Source: Roseovarius bejariae (GTDB lineage: Bacteria; Pseudomonadota; Alphaproteobacteria; Rhodobacterales; Rhodobacteraceae). From it: a DNA stretch of 64,000 nucleotides. A model generated the notes under the pieces. It was not told where the DNA came from and made no database searches. It saw only the letters and a program-made list of their open reading frames with translations. Of this stretch, positions 24,192 to 34,139 are shown piece by piece; the stretch's first letter is position 1; every line of letters starts with the position of its first letter. Made by a program: the position numbers and the translations under genes. The stretch covers positions 1,617,501 to 1,681,500 of the forward strand of contig NZ_SZWE01000001.1 in the NCBI RefSeq assembly GCF_009669325.1, given 5' to 3'.

Positions 24192-25382
24192 TCAGCCTTG
24201 GCTGACCTCTGACTGATGGCGCAGGCCCTTCATCCCCCAAATCACCACCCCTGCGACCACGCCCCAGAAGGCGCCGCTTATGCCGAGCAACGTCATGCCA
24301 CTGGCGGTAATCAGGAAGGTCAGCGCCGGGGCCTCCATTTGCTTGGCATGGGTGAACGCCCCCGAAAGCGCGCCCACGAGCGCCGGAATCAGGGCAAGGC
24401 CGGCCACCCCGGTGATCAACTCCGCCGGAGCGACACTCGCCAAGGCGGTGACCGGGGCCGCGACGAAGGCCAGGATCACGTAAGCCACCCCGGAAACGAT
24501 GGCCGCCCAATAGCGATGCGCCGGATCGCGGCCCGCATCCTCACCCGCCATCATCGCGGCGGTGATCGCAGACATGTTGACCGGCACTGCCCCAAAGGGC
24601 GCAATCAACAGGCTGGCCAGCCCGGTGTTGCGGATCATCGGTTGCCGCTCCACCGTGTACCCGTTGAGTTCCAGCACCGCGAAACCGGGAATGTTCTGCC
24701 CCGCCATGGTCACAAGGTAAAGCGGCAGGGCGATCGAGACCGCGCCTTGCAGGCTGAAGATCGGGGCAAAGGGCACTACATCGGGGTGCCATTGCCCTTC
24801 CAGTGAAAGCCCCCCCGAGGGCAGGTCGACACCCGAGAACAAGACCGCGACGAAGGCCAGCATCGCCAGCGGCATCGCCGCCAGCTTGTGCCACATCAGC
24901 CCCGCCAGCCACGCCACCAACACCGGCAGGAACAAAAGCGGGATCGCGCCAAGTGCCTGCGCCGGGGCAAGGCAGAGGTTGAACAAGACCCCCGCCAAGA
25001 GCGCATTGGCCACAGGTTTGGGGATTGCCGCCACCAGACGACCCAGCGCGGGAACGAACCCGGTAAAGACGATCAAACCCGCACAGACAATCATCGCGCC
25101 CACGGCCTCGGCGAAGCCCCCCGGCAAGGCGGCAGTCGAGGCGAGAAAGGCCGCGCCGGGCGTGGACCACGCGACAGCCGCCGGGATACGGGTCACCGCC
25201 GGAAGCCAGATGCTGCACACCCCCATGCCAAGCGTGGCAAAGAACAACCCCGTTGCGGCCTGTGCCTCGCTTGCGCCCATGCTTCTCAGACCCGCCAAGA
25301 CGATGGCGAATGAGGCTGTGTAGCCGACGAAGGCGGCAAGCGCGCCCATGTAGACGGCCGAGGGTCTGATCTCTTTGAACAT
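24192..25382 (-). CDS. BenE-family benzoate/H+ symporter-like transporter
   Basis: 396 residues, about 11-12 hydrophobic helices. Family features: N-terminal [20 protein letters not shown], the glycine/proline-rich [14 protein letters not shown], and [16 protein letters not shown] in the second half. Uptake of aromatic acids is typical of the family; the real substrate is unproven, and no benzoate-degradation gene is nearby. The start is set at ATG 25382 because the 40 residues upstream in frame are charged and non-hydrophobic. A GTCAGCC/GGCTGAC hairpin covers its stop codon. Confidence 0.85.
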   Translation of the reverse strand: MFKEIRPSAVYMGALAAFVGYTASFAIVLAGLRSMGASEAQAATGLFFATLGMGVCSIWLPAVTRIPAAVAWSTPGAAFLASTAALPGGFAEAVGAMIVCAGLIVFTGFVPALGRLVAAIPKPVANALLAGVLFNLCLAPAQALGAIPLLFLPVLVAWLAGLMWHKLAAMPLAMLAFVAVLFSGVDLPSGGLSLEGQWHPDVVPFAPIFSLQGAVSIALPLYLVTMAGQNIPGFAVLELNGYTVERQPMIRNTGLASLLIAPFGAVPVNMSAITAAMMAGEDAGRDPAHRYWAAIVSGVAYVILAFVAAPVTALASVAPAELITGVAGLALIPALVGALSGAFTHAKQMEAPALTFLITASGMTLLGISGAFWGVVAGVVIWGMKGLRHQSEVSQG

Positions 25383-25563
25383 GCGCGCGCTGTCCTGTGT
25401 TGGTCCTGCGGGATCAAAACATCCGATTTCGCGGCAGGCTACAAGGCGAAAGGACCGGCATAGCTTCACCGACGCGATACCGACAAAATACCGACGTTTC
25501 ACAGACAGCTGTTTTCGGCAGGACGAGGTAGCTCTTTTCCCTCCCCGCTCCGGGGGCTACCTT

Positions 25564-26349
25564 ATGCGTGATATGGAATCGGCTTTGGACTTTCACACGG
25601 CAAAGGCGCTGCTGGATTGGCAGATCGAACTCGGCGCGACCGAGGCGATTTGTGATGCCCCGGTGAACCGCTACGAGGTGCCGGAAAAACAGGCCAAGCC
25701 CACCCCCGCAGCGCCCCCTGCCCCGGTGCCCGAGGAAAAAGTGGATGCCGTTTCCGAGGCCAAGGCGGCGGCAAAATCCTGCAATGATCTCAATGCCTTG
25801 AAATCAGCCATGGCGGCGTTTGAGCATTGCGATTTGAAACGCGGCGCACGCAATCTGGTGTTTGCGGATGGCAACCCGCAGGCCCGTGTCATGATCATCG
25901 GTGAGGCCCCGGGCCGCGACGAAGACCGCGAGGGGCGGCCCTTCGTGGGCCGTGCCGGGCACTTGCTGGACCGGATGTTGGCGGCCATTGATCTGGGGCG
26001 CGATGCGCAAGGCACTGAAAACGCTGCATATATCACCAACGTCCTGCCGTGGCGCCCACCCCAGAATCGCGACCCCAAACCCGAAGAAATCGCCATGCTG
26101 CTGCCCTTCCTGCAACGGCACGTGGAGTTGGTTGACCCGCAAGTGATTGTTTTGATGGGCAATATTAGTTGTCAGGCGGGGCTTGGCCGACGCGGCATCA
26201 CCCGGTTGCGCGGCAACTGGGCCGAGGCTTATGGCCGCCCGGCCCTGCCGATGTTCCACCCCGCCTACCTTCTGCGCAACCCGCATGCCAAGCGCGAGGC
26301 ATGGGCCGACCTGTTGGAACTGAAGGCGAGGCTTGGGGCAAACCAATGA
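25564..26349 (+). CDS. Uracil-DNA glycosylase, family 4-like, with altered Fe-S cysteines
   Basis: 261 residues from ATG 25564 (25573 also possible). Motif 1 GEAPGRDEDREGRPFVGRAG lies at 113-132, TNVLPWRPPQNRDPKPEE at 158-175 and the second catalytic motif MFHPAYLLRNP at 230-240, so it should excise uracil from DNA. In canonical family 4 enzymes as I recall them, one iron-sulfur Cys precedes R-P-P and another precedes the P-F-L segment; here these are W163 and L179/L180. Cysteines are only at 30, 73, 89 and 203. The stop overlaps the phosphoesterase start (ATGA). Confidence 0.9.
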   Translation: MRDMESALDFHTAKALLDWQIELGATEAICDAPVNRYEVPEKQAKPTPAAPPAPVPEEKVDAVSEAKAAAKSCNDLNALKSAMAAFEHCDLKRGARNLVFADGNPQARVMIIGEAPGRDEDREGRPFVGRAGHLLDRMLAAIDLGRDAQGTENAAYITNVLPWRPPQNRDPKPEEIAMLLPFLQRHVELVDPQVIVLMGNISCQAGLGRRGITRLRGNWAEAYGRPALPMFHPAYLLRNPHAKREAWADLLELKARLGANQ

Positions 26350-26945
26350 AAATACTGGCGTTTTCCGATCTGCATCATTCCGCGTCCCGCGCCGAAGCAC
26401 TGGTTGAGGCCGCGCAAGAGGCCGACCTTGTGATCGGCGCCGGGGATTTCTGCAATGCCCGCCGGGGCCTGCCGGATGCCATGGCCCTGCTGGAGGGGAT
26501 CACTACGCCGATGGTGGTGGTTCCGGGCAATGCCGAAAGTGCGGCGGAGCTGAAGGCCGCCGCGCGGGACGGCATGCATGTGCTGCACGGCGAAGGACTC
26601 GAGATTGCCGGTGTGCGCCTCTTTGGGCTGGGGTATGGCGTGCCGCTCACGCCCTTTGGCGCGTGGTCTTGCGACCTGACGGAGGATCAGGCCGAGGACC
26701 TTCTAAATCACTGTGAAAGCGCGGATATCCTGATCACCCATTCGCCGCCCAAGGGCGTTGCGGATGTAACCTCGCAGGGGATCTCGGTGGGCTCCACGGC
26801 CATCCGCGCCGCTATCAAGCGCCTGCAACCGCAACTGGCCCTGTGTGGCCATATCCATGACAGTTGGGGCCAGACCGGCCAGATCGGGGCGACCCATGTG
26901 GTCAACCTTGGCCCAACGCCCAACTGGTTCGACATCGACGTATAA
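26346..26945 (+). CDS. YfcE-like metallophosphoesterase
   Basis: 199 residues. Calcineurin-like motifs in order: FSDLHHS, GAGDFCN, VVPGNAES (the usual GNH/GNC box with Ala at the third place), THSPPKG and CGHIHDSWG. It is a small single-domain enzyme, substrate unknown (phosphodiester or phosphomonoester). It overlaps the glycosylase gene by 4 nt and is followed 15 bp later by moaB, so the three are one transcript. Confidence 0.88.
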   Translation: MKILAFSDLHHSASRAEALVEAAQEADLVIGAGDFCNARRGLPDAMALLEGITTPMVVVPGNAESAAELKAAARDGMHVLHGEGLEIAGVRLFGLGYGVPLTPFGAWSCDLTEDQAEDLLNHCESADILITHSPPKGVADVTSQGISVGSTAIRAAIKRLQPQLALCGHIHDSWGQTGQIGATHVVNLGPTPNWFDIDV

Positions 26946-26960
26946 AGGGACACAACAGGC

Positions 26961-27503
26961 ATGAGCCGAATCGACGAGAGCAAAGACTTCATCCCCGTGC
27001 GTATCGCCGTTCTGACGGTCAGCGACAGCCGCGATATTTCCGAGGATCGCTCGGGCGAGGTTCTGGTGAGCCGGATCGAAGAGGCGGGACACACCCTTGC
27101 CGACCGGATGATCGTGCGCGACGAACGCGACCAGATCGCCGACCAGCTGCGGGAATGGATCGCCTCGGATCAGGTGGATGTGGTGATCTCCACCGGCGGT
27201 ACGGGCCTGACCGGGCGGGATGTCACGGTCGAGGCGCATCGTGATGTTTATGAAAAGGAGATCGACGCCTTCGGGACGGTCTTTACCATGGTCTCGTTGC
27301 AGAAGATCGGCACGAGCGCGGTGCAATCGCGTGCCACGGGTGGCGTGGCCGGGGGCACGTACCTGTTCGCCCTGCCCGGAAGCCCGGGGGCCTGCAAGGA
27401 TGCATGGGACGAAATCCTCAAGTGGCAGCTGGATTACCGGCACCGCCCCTGCAACTTTGTTGAGATCATGCCCCGTCTGGACGAACACCAGCGACGGAAA
27501 TAG
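26961..27503 (+). CDS. moaB: Molybdenum cofactor biosynthesis protein B
   Basis: 180 residues, MoaB/MogA fold that adenylates molybdopterin. Key loop STGGTGLTGRDVTVEA near residue 75-90 and the closing ALPGSPGACKDAWDEIL are intact. The GGGA at 26947-26950 could serve as ribosome-binding site. It lies in the glycosylase-phosphoesterase operon and precedes the RND efflux pair by about 95 bp. Confidence 0.93.
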   Translation: MSRIDESKDFIPVRIAVLTVSDSRDISEDRSGEVLVSRIEEAGHTLADRMIVRDERDQIADQLREWIASDQVDVVISTGGTGLTGRDVTVEAHRDVYEKEIDAFGTVFTMVSLQKIGTSAVQSRATGGVAGGTYLFALPGSPGACKDAWDEILKWQLDYRHRPCNFVEIMPRLDEHQRRK

Positions 27504-27599
27504 CGCGCTGCGGCGTATTACCTGCTGCGCTTGGCTTTTCATGCCGGGCCCTTACATTGAACGGGTGGCCGAATTGGCCCTGTAAAGGACACGTTGCGC

Positions 27600-29051
27600 A
27601 TGCGGTTTCTGCGTCACAGCCTGACCGGCTTGTTTCTGCTTTCGCTTACGGTGGCCCTGCTGATTTATGCGGGCCAATTGATTTTCAGTGCCGTGCAGGA
27701 ACGCATGGGAAGCGAACCGACGGTTCCCGAACGGCGCGAACGTGTCTTTGCCGTCAATCTCGTGCGCGCCGAGGCCCGCACGATCACGCCGGTTCTGACC
27801 GCCTATGGCGAGGTGCAAAGCCTGCGCACGCTGGAAATCCGCGCCAAGACCAGCGGCACGTTGACCCAACTCTCGGAGGATTTCGAGGAAGGTGGCGTTG
27901 TTGAGAAAGGCCAGCTTCTTGTACAGGTCGATCCTTCGGATGCGCAATCGGCCCTGAACCTTGCGGAAAGCGACCTGATGGATGCACAGGCCGAGGTGCG
28001 CGATGCCGAGCGGGCGCTCGGGATTGCCCGGGATGAGCTTGAGGCCGCGCGCGAACAGGCCGCGTTGCGTGAGCGCGCCTATCAACGGCAGCTTGATTTG
28101 GAAGACCGCGGGGTTGGCACAGCCGCAGCCGTAGAGACAGCCGAATTATCGGCATCGCAGGCCCGGCAGGCCGAACTGGCCAGCCGCCAGGCCCTTGCCA
28201 ATGCCGAGGCGCGGGTCGATCAGGCCCGCACCCGTTTGTCCCGGTCAAAAATCGCCCGGGACGATGCGAAACGGCGATTGGATGATACGACCATCCGGGC
28301 GGAGTTTGGCGGGACGCTGGATACCGTCAATGCGGTGGCCGGTGGCGTCGTATCACAGAACGAGCGTTTGGCGAACCTGATCGACACCGGCGCGCTTGAG
28401 GTCGCCTTTCGGGTTTCGACCGCGCAATATGTGCGGCTTCTGGATGACGCGGGAAAATTGCTGACGGCGCCGGTGTCGGTCAGCCTTGCGACGCAGGGTC
28501 TGGATTTACAGGCCACGGGCCGCATCACCCGCGACAGTGGCGCCGTGGAAGAGGGACAGACCGGGCGCATGATCTTTGCCACGCTGGATAAGCCCGGCGG
28601 TTTGAAGCCCGGAGATTTCGTCACCGTCAAGGTCGAGGAGCCGCCGCTTGCCGATGCCATACGTTTGCCTGCCACGGCCCTTGGACCAGAGGGTGACGTT
28701 CTGGTCCTGGGCAACGAGGAGCGGCTTGAGGCACTACCTGTCACGCTATTGCGGCGGCAAGGCGATGACGTGCTTGTCCGGTCTGATGCCCTGACGGGGC
28801 GCGAAGTGGTGGCGCAGCGGTCCCCCCTTCTTGGGGCGGGAATCAAGGTGCGGCCGCTGCGTGAGCAGTCCGAGGCGGATACAAGCGAGTTGATGGACCT
28901 CAGCGATGACCGCCGTGCCCGGCTCATCGAGTTCGTGCGCGGCGACAGCGAATTGCCCGCCGAGGAAAAGTCCCGCCTTCTGGCACAGCTGGAGCAGGCA
29001 CAAGTACCAGCGGGAACGGTTGTGCGGCTTGAAACCCGCATGGGGGGCTAG
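27600..29051 (+). CDS. RND efflux periplasmic adaptor (membrane fusion) protein
   Basis: About 483 residues. N-terminal helix (LTGLFLLSLTVALLIYAGQL) followed by a barrel-sandwich segment (GEVQSLRTLEIRAKTSGTL, QLLVQVDPSDAQSAL), a long alpha hairpin (about 115-220, heptad-rich) and beta-barrel segments to RMIFATLDKPGG. The start is ATG 27600 (TTG 27594 also possible) with AAGGA at 27585-27589. It is followed 3 bp later by the permease. No outer-membrane channel gene is nearby, so a general TolC is presumably used. Confidence 0.9.
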   Translation: MRFLRHSLTGLFLLSLTVALLIYAGQLIFSAVQERMGSEPTVPERRERVFAVNLVRAEARTITPVLTAYGEVQSLRTLEIRAKTSGTLTQLSEDFEEGGVVEKGQLLVQVDPSDAQSALNLAESDLMDAQAEVRDAERALGIARDELEAAREQAALRERAYQRQLDLEDRGVGTAAAVETAELSASQARQAELASRQALANAEARVDQARTRLSRSKIARDDAKRRLDDTTIRAEFGGTLDTVNAVAGGVVSQNERLANLIDTGALEVAFRVSTAQYVRLLDDAGKLLTAPVSVSLATQGLDLQATGRITRDSGAVEEGQTGRMIFATLDKPGGLKPGDFVTVKVEEPPLADAIRLPATALGPEGDVLVLGNEERLEALPVTLLRRQGDDVLVRSDALTGREVVAQRSPLLGAGIKVRPLREQSEADTSELMDLSDDRRARLIEFVRGDSELPAEEKSRLLAQLEQAQVPAGTVVRLETRMGG

Positions 29052-29054
29052 GCC

Positions 29055-32000
29055 ATGGCGCGTCAGATTCCGGCCCGTGCCGGTGGGATATTATCCTATT
29101 TCGCGCGCCACCGGACGGTGGCCAACCTTTTACTGGTGGTTCTGGTGGTTCTGGGGCTTGCCGCCGCGCCCAAGATGCGAGCGCAGTTCTTTCCAGATGT
29201 GATCATCGATAGCGTCAGTGTTTCGGTCGTCTGGGACGGGGCGAGCGCGGAGGACGTGGACGCCGCCATCGTGCAGGTGCTGGAACCCGTGCTTCTGGCC
29301 GTGGAGGGCGTGGAAAGCAGCAGCGCCACAAGCCGCGAGGACCGTGCCAGCATCCAACTTGAGTTCGAGCCGGGCTGGGACATGGGCCGCGCCGCCGACG
29401 AGGTTCAGGCGGCTATCGATACAATAACCACCCTGCCCGAAGAGGCCGAAGAACCACAGGTGCGCCGGGGCGCATGGCGCGACCGGGTGACCGATATCGT
29501 GATCACCGGCCCCGTGGCGACCGACCAATTAGGCCTTTATGCCGATGAATTGGTCACCCGCCTGTTCGACGCGGGTGTGACGCGTACAACGGTACGCGGC
29601 GTCGCCGCCCCGCAGACCATCGTCGAGGTGCCTTCGGTCAACCTGATGTCCTATGACATCACCATGGCCGAGATCGCCGATGTGATCGCGGGCGAGGTGG
29701 ACGCCGACCCGGCGGGCGATGTGACGGGGGCCAATACCCGCGTGCGTACCGGGGTCGAGAAACGCAGCCCCGAACAGATCAACGCGATTGTCTTGCGCTC
29801 GAACCCGGATGGATCGGCCTTGACCATCGGGGATGTGGCCACGGTCCGGGTCGAGGGGATCACGCGCAACCTGAGCTATTTCGTGGGTGACAATCCGGCG
29901 ATGTCAGTCCGGGTGGATCGCTCGGCGCGCGGCGATGCCATCGCTATTCAGGCGCAGGTGGCCGAGGTCGCCGAGAGCATGGAACGCAGCCTACCCGAGG
30001 GGGTGAGCATCGAATTGATCCGCACCCGATCCGAGGCGATCTCGGGGCGGCTGGATACGCTTTTGGACAATGGGATCACCGGGCTGGCGCTTGTGGTGGC
30101 GCTTTTGTTCATGTTCCTCAATGCGCGCACGGCCTTCTGGGTGGCGGCCGGTATTCCCGTGGCGATGCTGGCGGCGATTGCCCTGATGTATATCGGCGGG
30201 CTGACGATCAACATGGTCTCGCTTTTTGCGCTGATCATCACGTTAGGCATCGTGGTGGATGACGCCATCGTTGTGGGTGAACATGCCGACGCGCGGTATC
30301 GCAAATATGGCGAGGCGCCCGTGGTGGCCTCGGAACGCGCGGCACATCGCATGGCGCTGCCCGTCTTTTCCGCCACACTGACCACACTCATCGCCTTCTT
30401 CGGGCTGACGGCCATTGGCGGGCGGTTTGGCGATATGATCATCGACATTCCCTTTACCGTGATCGCGGTGCTGACGGCCTCGTTGGTCGAATGTTTCCTG
30501 ATCCTGCCCAAGCATATGGCGCATTCGCTGTCCCATGCGCATAAACGCCATTGGTACGATGCGCCAAGCCGCGTGGTGAACCGCGGTTTTGTCTGGTTGC
30601 GCGAAAGCCTGTTCCGGCCTGTCATGGGCTGGGTGATCCGGCTGCGTTACCCTGTGATGGCGGCGGTGATCGCGGTTTTGGCCTCGCAAGTGGCGCTTCT
30701 GGTTCAGGGAGAGGTGCAATGGCGGTTCTTCAACGCGCCCGAACGCGGCAGCGTGACCGGGAATTTCGCCATGGCGCCCGGGGCGACGCGCGACGATTCA
30801 CTTGCCATGATGCGCGAATTGCAGCGCGCGACCGAAGGCTTGGGCGCCGAGTACGAGGAACGGTACGGGCGCAATCCGCTGGATTACGTCATGGCGCAGG
30901 TCGGTGGAAACACCGGCTATGGCCTTGCCGGGGCGGACACGAAAGAGCCCGACCAACTGGGCGGGATCGCGATCGAACTGATCGATGCCGATCTGCGCCC
31001 CTATTCCAGCTTTGCCTTCGTCGGTGAATTGCAGGACCGGGTGCGACAGCATCCGCTGGCTGAAACTGTCAGCTTTCGAGGCTGGCGTTCCGGCCCCGGG
31101 GGCGATTCGCTTGATGTGGAATTCTATGGTGCGACCGCCGAGACCCTGAAGGCCGCATCGGAGGCCCTCAAAGAGGCACTGTTGCGCTATCCCGAGGTCT
31201 CGGCGGTGCAGGACAACCTTGCCTACGACAAGCAGGAACTGATCCTTGAACTGACCCCGCAGGGGCAGGCGCTTGGCTTTACCATTGACGGGCTGGGGCA
31301 GGTGATGCGCCATCGCCTGAACGGGATCGAGGCCGCGACCTATCCGTCGGGGCCGCGCAGTGCCGAAATCCGGGTGGAACTGCCCGAGGATGAACTGACC
31401 GCCGATTTCCTTGAGCGCACCCAGCTTCGCACACCGCAGGGGACCTATGTTCCGCTGGCCGATCTGGTAAGCGTCGAGGACCGCACCGGGTTTTCCACCG
31501 TGCGGCGCGAAAACGGCATCCGCCTGATCAATGTCACGGGCGATATTTCCGAGGATGACCCCGCCCGCGCCGCAGAAATAAGCGAGGCGCTCGAAACCGA
31601 GATCCTGCCACGTATCGCGGGCGAGCATCAGGTGGAGTGGCGGCTTGCGGGCCTGAGCGAGCAGGAAAGTGAATTCCTTGCCGATGCGCGGCTTGGCCTG
31701 ATCCTGACGCTGACGGGGATTTACCTTGTGCTGGCCTGGGTTTTCTCAAGCTGGACGAGGCCCGTGGTGGTGATGGCGATCATTCCCTTCGGTCTGGTCG
31801 GTACGATCTATGGGCATAACGCGTGGGACGTGCCGCTAAGCATGTTCACGGTGGTGGGGCTACTGGGGATGACTGGGATCATCATCAATGATTCCATCGT
31901 TCTGGTCACCACGATTGACGAACACGCCCGCGAACGCGGCTTGGTTCCGGCGATCATCGAAGGAGCGGTTGACCGTCTGCGCCCCGTGTTCCTGACCACG

Positions 32001-32444
32001 GCAACGACGGTTCTGGGCCTGACGCCGCTGCTGTTCGAGCGCTCGCAACAGGCGCAGTTCCTCAAACCCACGGTGATCACGCTGGTCTATGGGCTCGGAT
32101 TCGGGGTGGTGCTGGTGCTGTTGGTGGTTCCCGCCCTGATCGCCATGCAGCAGGACATCGCCCGCCAGACACAGGCCCTTCGGCGAATGCTACACGCGCC
32201 GGTGCCAGCGGTGCGAAACACGATTGCAGTCGGGGCTGTCGGGCTGATCACGTGGTTGGGCGCGACGATGGGGATGACGGTTTTTACCGGCAATTTGCCC
32301 GCCGTTCTGGTTGAGGCCCTGCCGATGCTGAACACCCTGCCTGCAATGCCCGCAGCCTTGGGCTTGTTCACGATCGGCGCGGTTTTGATGGTTCTGGCGC
32401 TATATGCGGGCCTTGCCCTGACGGGACGCCGCCGGTCACACTAG
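29055..32444 (+). CDS. RND-family efflux permease
   Basis: 1129 residues with two blocks of transmembrane helices and two large periplasmic loops. The proton-relay pair DD is present in GIVVDDAIVVGEH near residue 402, and the second half has TGIIINDSIVLV at the matching place. The early box FFPDVIIDSVSVSVVWDGAS is typical for HAE-type pumps. The substrate is unknown. It ends convergently with the DsbD-like gene, sharing the palindromic CTAG for both stop codons. Confidence 0.92.
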   Translation: MARQIPARAGGILSYFARHRTVANLLLVVLVVLGLAAAPKMRAQFFPDVIIDSVSVSVVWDGASAEDVDAAIVQVLEPVLLAVEGVESSSATSREDRASIQLEFEPGWDMGRAADEVQAAIDTITTLPEEAEEPQVRRGAWRDRVTDIVITGPVATDQLGLYADELVTRLFDAGVTRTTVRGVAAPQTIVEVPSVNLMSYDITMAEIADVIAGEVDADPAGDVTGANTRVRTGVEKRSPEQINAIVLRSNPDGSALTIGDVATVRVEGITRNLSYFVGDNPAMSVRVDRSARGDAIAIQAQVAEVAESMERSLPEGVSIELIRTRSEAISGRLDTLLDNGITGLALVVALLFMFLNARTAFWVAAGIPVAMLAAIALMYIGGLTINMVSLFALIITLGIVVDDAIVVGEHADARYRKYGEAPVVASERAAHRMALPVFSATLTTLIAFFGLTAIGGRFGDMIIDIPFTVIAVLTASLVECFLILPKHMAHSLSHAHKRHWYDAPSRVVNRGFVWLRESLFRPVMGWVIRLRYPVMAAVIAVLASQVALLVQGEVQWRFFNAPERGSVTGNFAMAPGATRDDSLAMMRELQRATEGLGAEYEERYGRNPLDYVMAQVGGNTGYGLAGADTKEPDQLGGIAIELIDADLRPYSSFAFVGELQDRVRQHPLAETVSFRGWRSGPGGDSLDVEFYGATAETLKAASEALKEALLRYPEVSAVQDNLAYDKQELILELTPQGQALGFTIDGLGQVMRHRLNGIEAATYPSGPRSAEIRVELPEDELTADFLERTQLRTPQGTYVPLADLVSVEDRTGFSTVRRENGIRLINVTGDISEDDPARAAEISEALETEILPRIAGEHQVEWRLAGLSEQESEFLADARLGLILTLTGIYLVLAWVFSSWTRPVVVMAIIPFGLVGTIYGHNAWDVPLSMFTVVGLLGMTGIIINDSIVLVTTIDEHARERGLVPAIIEGAVDRLRPVFLTTATTVLGLTPLLFERSQQAQFLKPTVITLVYGLGFGVVLVLLVVPALIAMQQDIARQTQALRRMLHAPVPAVRNTIAVGAVGLITWLGATMGMTVFTGNLPAVLVEALPMLNTLPAMPAALGLFTIGAVLMVLALYAGLALTGRRRSH

Positions 32445-33250
32445 CGCGCCGGGCAGCCCTTGATATCAACGGCCTGCCCCCCGCCAATCACGGTGATGCG
32501 AATGCCGTCGCGATTGAGGGCAAAGCTGTTTCCGTTGACATGGTACAGTTCGGTCTCGGCCACGAGGCGCACCCCCTGTCGTTCGGTTCTGGCCTGCGCC
32601 ACCCAGATTTGCGGATTGTCGGTTTCGATCACGGCGACCTCGTCCGAACCACGGCGGTCAATGGCAATCTCTGCGCGCAACTGTAGGCCATCCTTGATGG
32701 GCGACACCGCACAGGTCACGCGCCCGACGCCGGCCTCCTGGGCCGTGTAGGGCCGCGCGGCAAGGGCCGCCACGATACTCGGGTCACGCTTGCGTATGTC
32801 CTGCGTCAATTCCTGCGAGATGCGCAGGGTCACCGGCAGGCAGACATCCTTGCACAGGCCAAGCTCCACCGTGCCATCCAGCGTGATCGCCTGCCCCTTG
32901 CGCTTTGGCATCACGTGCAGAGGCAGGACCAGCCTATCGGCATAGCCAATGGTCCGCACCCCGTTCTGCGAGATCGTACGCGGGGTTGGCCATGTGATCG
33001 AGACACCGGAGAGGTTCTGCGAGCCGCGCCAATCAAAGCGCGGCGGTATGCCCGCATCCCCCGGCGCCCGCCAATATGTTTTCCAGCCCTGTTTCATATC
33101 AAGCTGCAAGGCCGCAACGTGCCGTCCATCCGCGCCGCGCCATCCGCTCAGGATGCGCGCATCGACCAACTCGGTGGCAGGGTTGGCATTGACCGGCAGC
33201 GCGAAGGCACCGGCAAAGGCAAGGCACAGGGCGAAAAGCTGTCTCATCAT
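32441..33250 (-). CDS. Secreted DsbD alpha-domain-like protein with CxxxC
   Basis: 269 residues from ATG 33250: signal peptide (LFALCLAFAGAFALPVNA) then an immunoglobulin-like domain as in the N-terminal part of DsbD/ScsB-type disulfide reductases: GWKTYWRAPGDAGIPPRFDW, and the redox pair in ELGLCKDVCLP. The transmembrane and thioredoxin domains of DsbD are absent, so it is a stand-alone periplasmic module. A thiol-transfer role is inferred. It is convergent with the RND permease. Confidence 0.8.
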   Translation of the reverse strand: MMRQLFALCLAFAGAFALPVNANPATELVDARILSGWRGADGRHVAALQLDMKQGWKTYWRAPGDAGIPPRFDWRGSQNLSGVSITWPTPRTISQNGVRTIGYADRLVLPLHVMPKRKGQAITLDGTVELGLCKDVCLPVTLRISQELTQDIRKRDPSIVAALAARPYTAQEAGVGRVTCAVSPIKDGLQLRAEIAIDRRGSDEVAVIETDNPQIWVAQARTERQGVRLVAETELYHVNGNSFALNRDGIRITVIGGGQAVDIKGCPAR

Positions 33251-33388
33251 GCCTTTCAAATGGGGGATTTGCATTGAAATGCCAACTCACTTTCCAGCGA
33301 GAAGTCGCGAGCGCATGGCACAGGATGCTTGCACTGTGTCCATGCTGCCCCCATTCTTTATTCATGGACCAAGCAAACAGGGCTTCGC

Positions 33389-33955
33389 GTGACTGACCAG
33401 ATCGACCTGACCGGCAAACTTTTGATCGCCATGCCCGGCATGGGGGATCCGCGATTCGCCCATGCGGTGATTTACATATGCGCCCATTCGGACGACGGCG
33501 CCATGGGACTGATGATCAACAAGCCCACGGATGACCTTCGCCTGCGCGACCTGCTTGAACAGCTTTCGATCAAGGCCACGCCCGACACCCGGGATATCCG
33601 GGTGCATTTCGGCGGGCCGGTTGAGCATGGGCGCGGGTTCGTCCTGCATGACTATGGGTATCACTCGTCGATCTCCACGCTGGACGTGAACGAGGATTTC
33701 GCCATGACGGCGACGCTGGATATTCTTGAGGACCTGGCCGAAGGGCGCGGGCCGGGCAAGGCGCTGATGGCGCTTGGCTATGCTGGTTGGGGACCGGGGC
33801 AGGTCGAAGCCGAGATCGCCGAAAACGGCTGGCTGATCTGCGAGGCCGATCACGGGTTGGTCTTTCAGACGACAGATGCCGAGAAATGGGAAGCCTCGCT
33901 CAAGAAACTTGGAATCAGCGCGCTTGCCCTGTCGGCGGATGCCGGGCACGCCTGA
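33389..33955 (+). CDS. YqgE/AlgH family protein (UPF0301)
   Basis: 188 residues from GTG 33389 ([20 protein letters not shown]). Conserved boxes: [16 protein letters not shown] and [20 protein letters not shown]. The family is widespread and of uncertain function. GTG is chosen because the conserved sequence begins right after it and CAGGG precedes it; the frame is open to 33329. A tRNA gene follows on the other strand. Confidence 0.9.
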   Translation: MTDQIDLTGKLLIAMPGMGDPRFAHAVIYICAHSDDGAMGLMINKPTDDLRLRDLLEQLSIKATPDTRDIRVHFGGPVEHGRGFVLHDYGYHSSISTLDVNEDFAMTATLDILEDLAEGRGPGKALMALGYAGWGPGQVEAEIAENGWLICEADHGLVFQTTDAEKWEASLKKLGISALALSADAGHA

Positions 33956-33992
33956 TTGGCGTTGGCGCCGAAAACTTGCATTTCAAGGATTG

Positions 33993-34069
33993 TGGTAGCG
34001 GAGGAGGGACTTGAACCCCCGACACGCGGATTATGATTCCGCTGCTCTAACCACCTGAGCTACTCCGCC
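33993..34069 (-). tRNA. tRNA with CAT anticodon, probably elongator tRNA-Met
   Basis: 77 nt including an encoded CCA. Acceptor GGCGGAG pairs with CTCCGCT (one G-U), the D-stem region is AGCTCAGGTGGTTAGAGC, the anticodon arm GCGGA-ATCATAA-TCCGC shows CAT at 34-36, and the T arm is GGGGGTTCAAGTCCCTC. CAT can also be lysidine-modified tRNA-Ile2, which cannot be excluded by eye. Confidence 0.93.
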
Positions 34070-34139
34070 AGACCGTGGCGGTAGGTATGACAGGGGGCGC
34101 GTCAGGTCAAGGCCCAAAATTGCGGTTTTCCCAAGCTTC

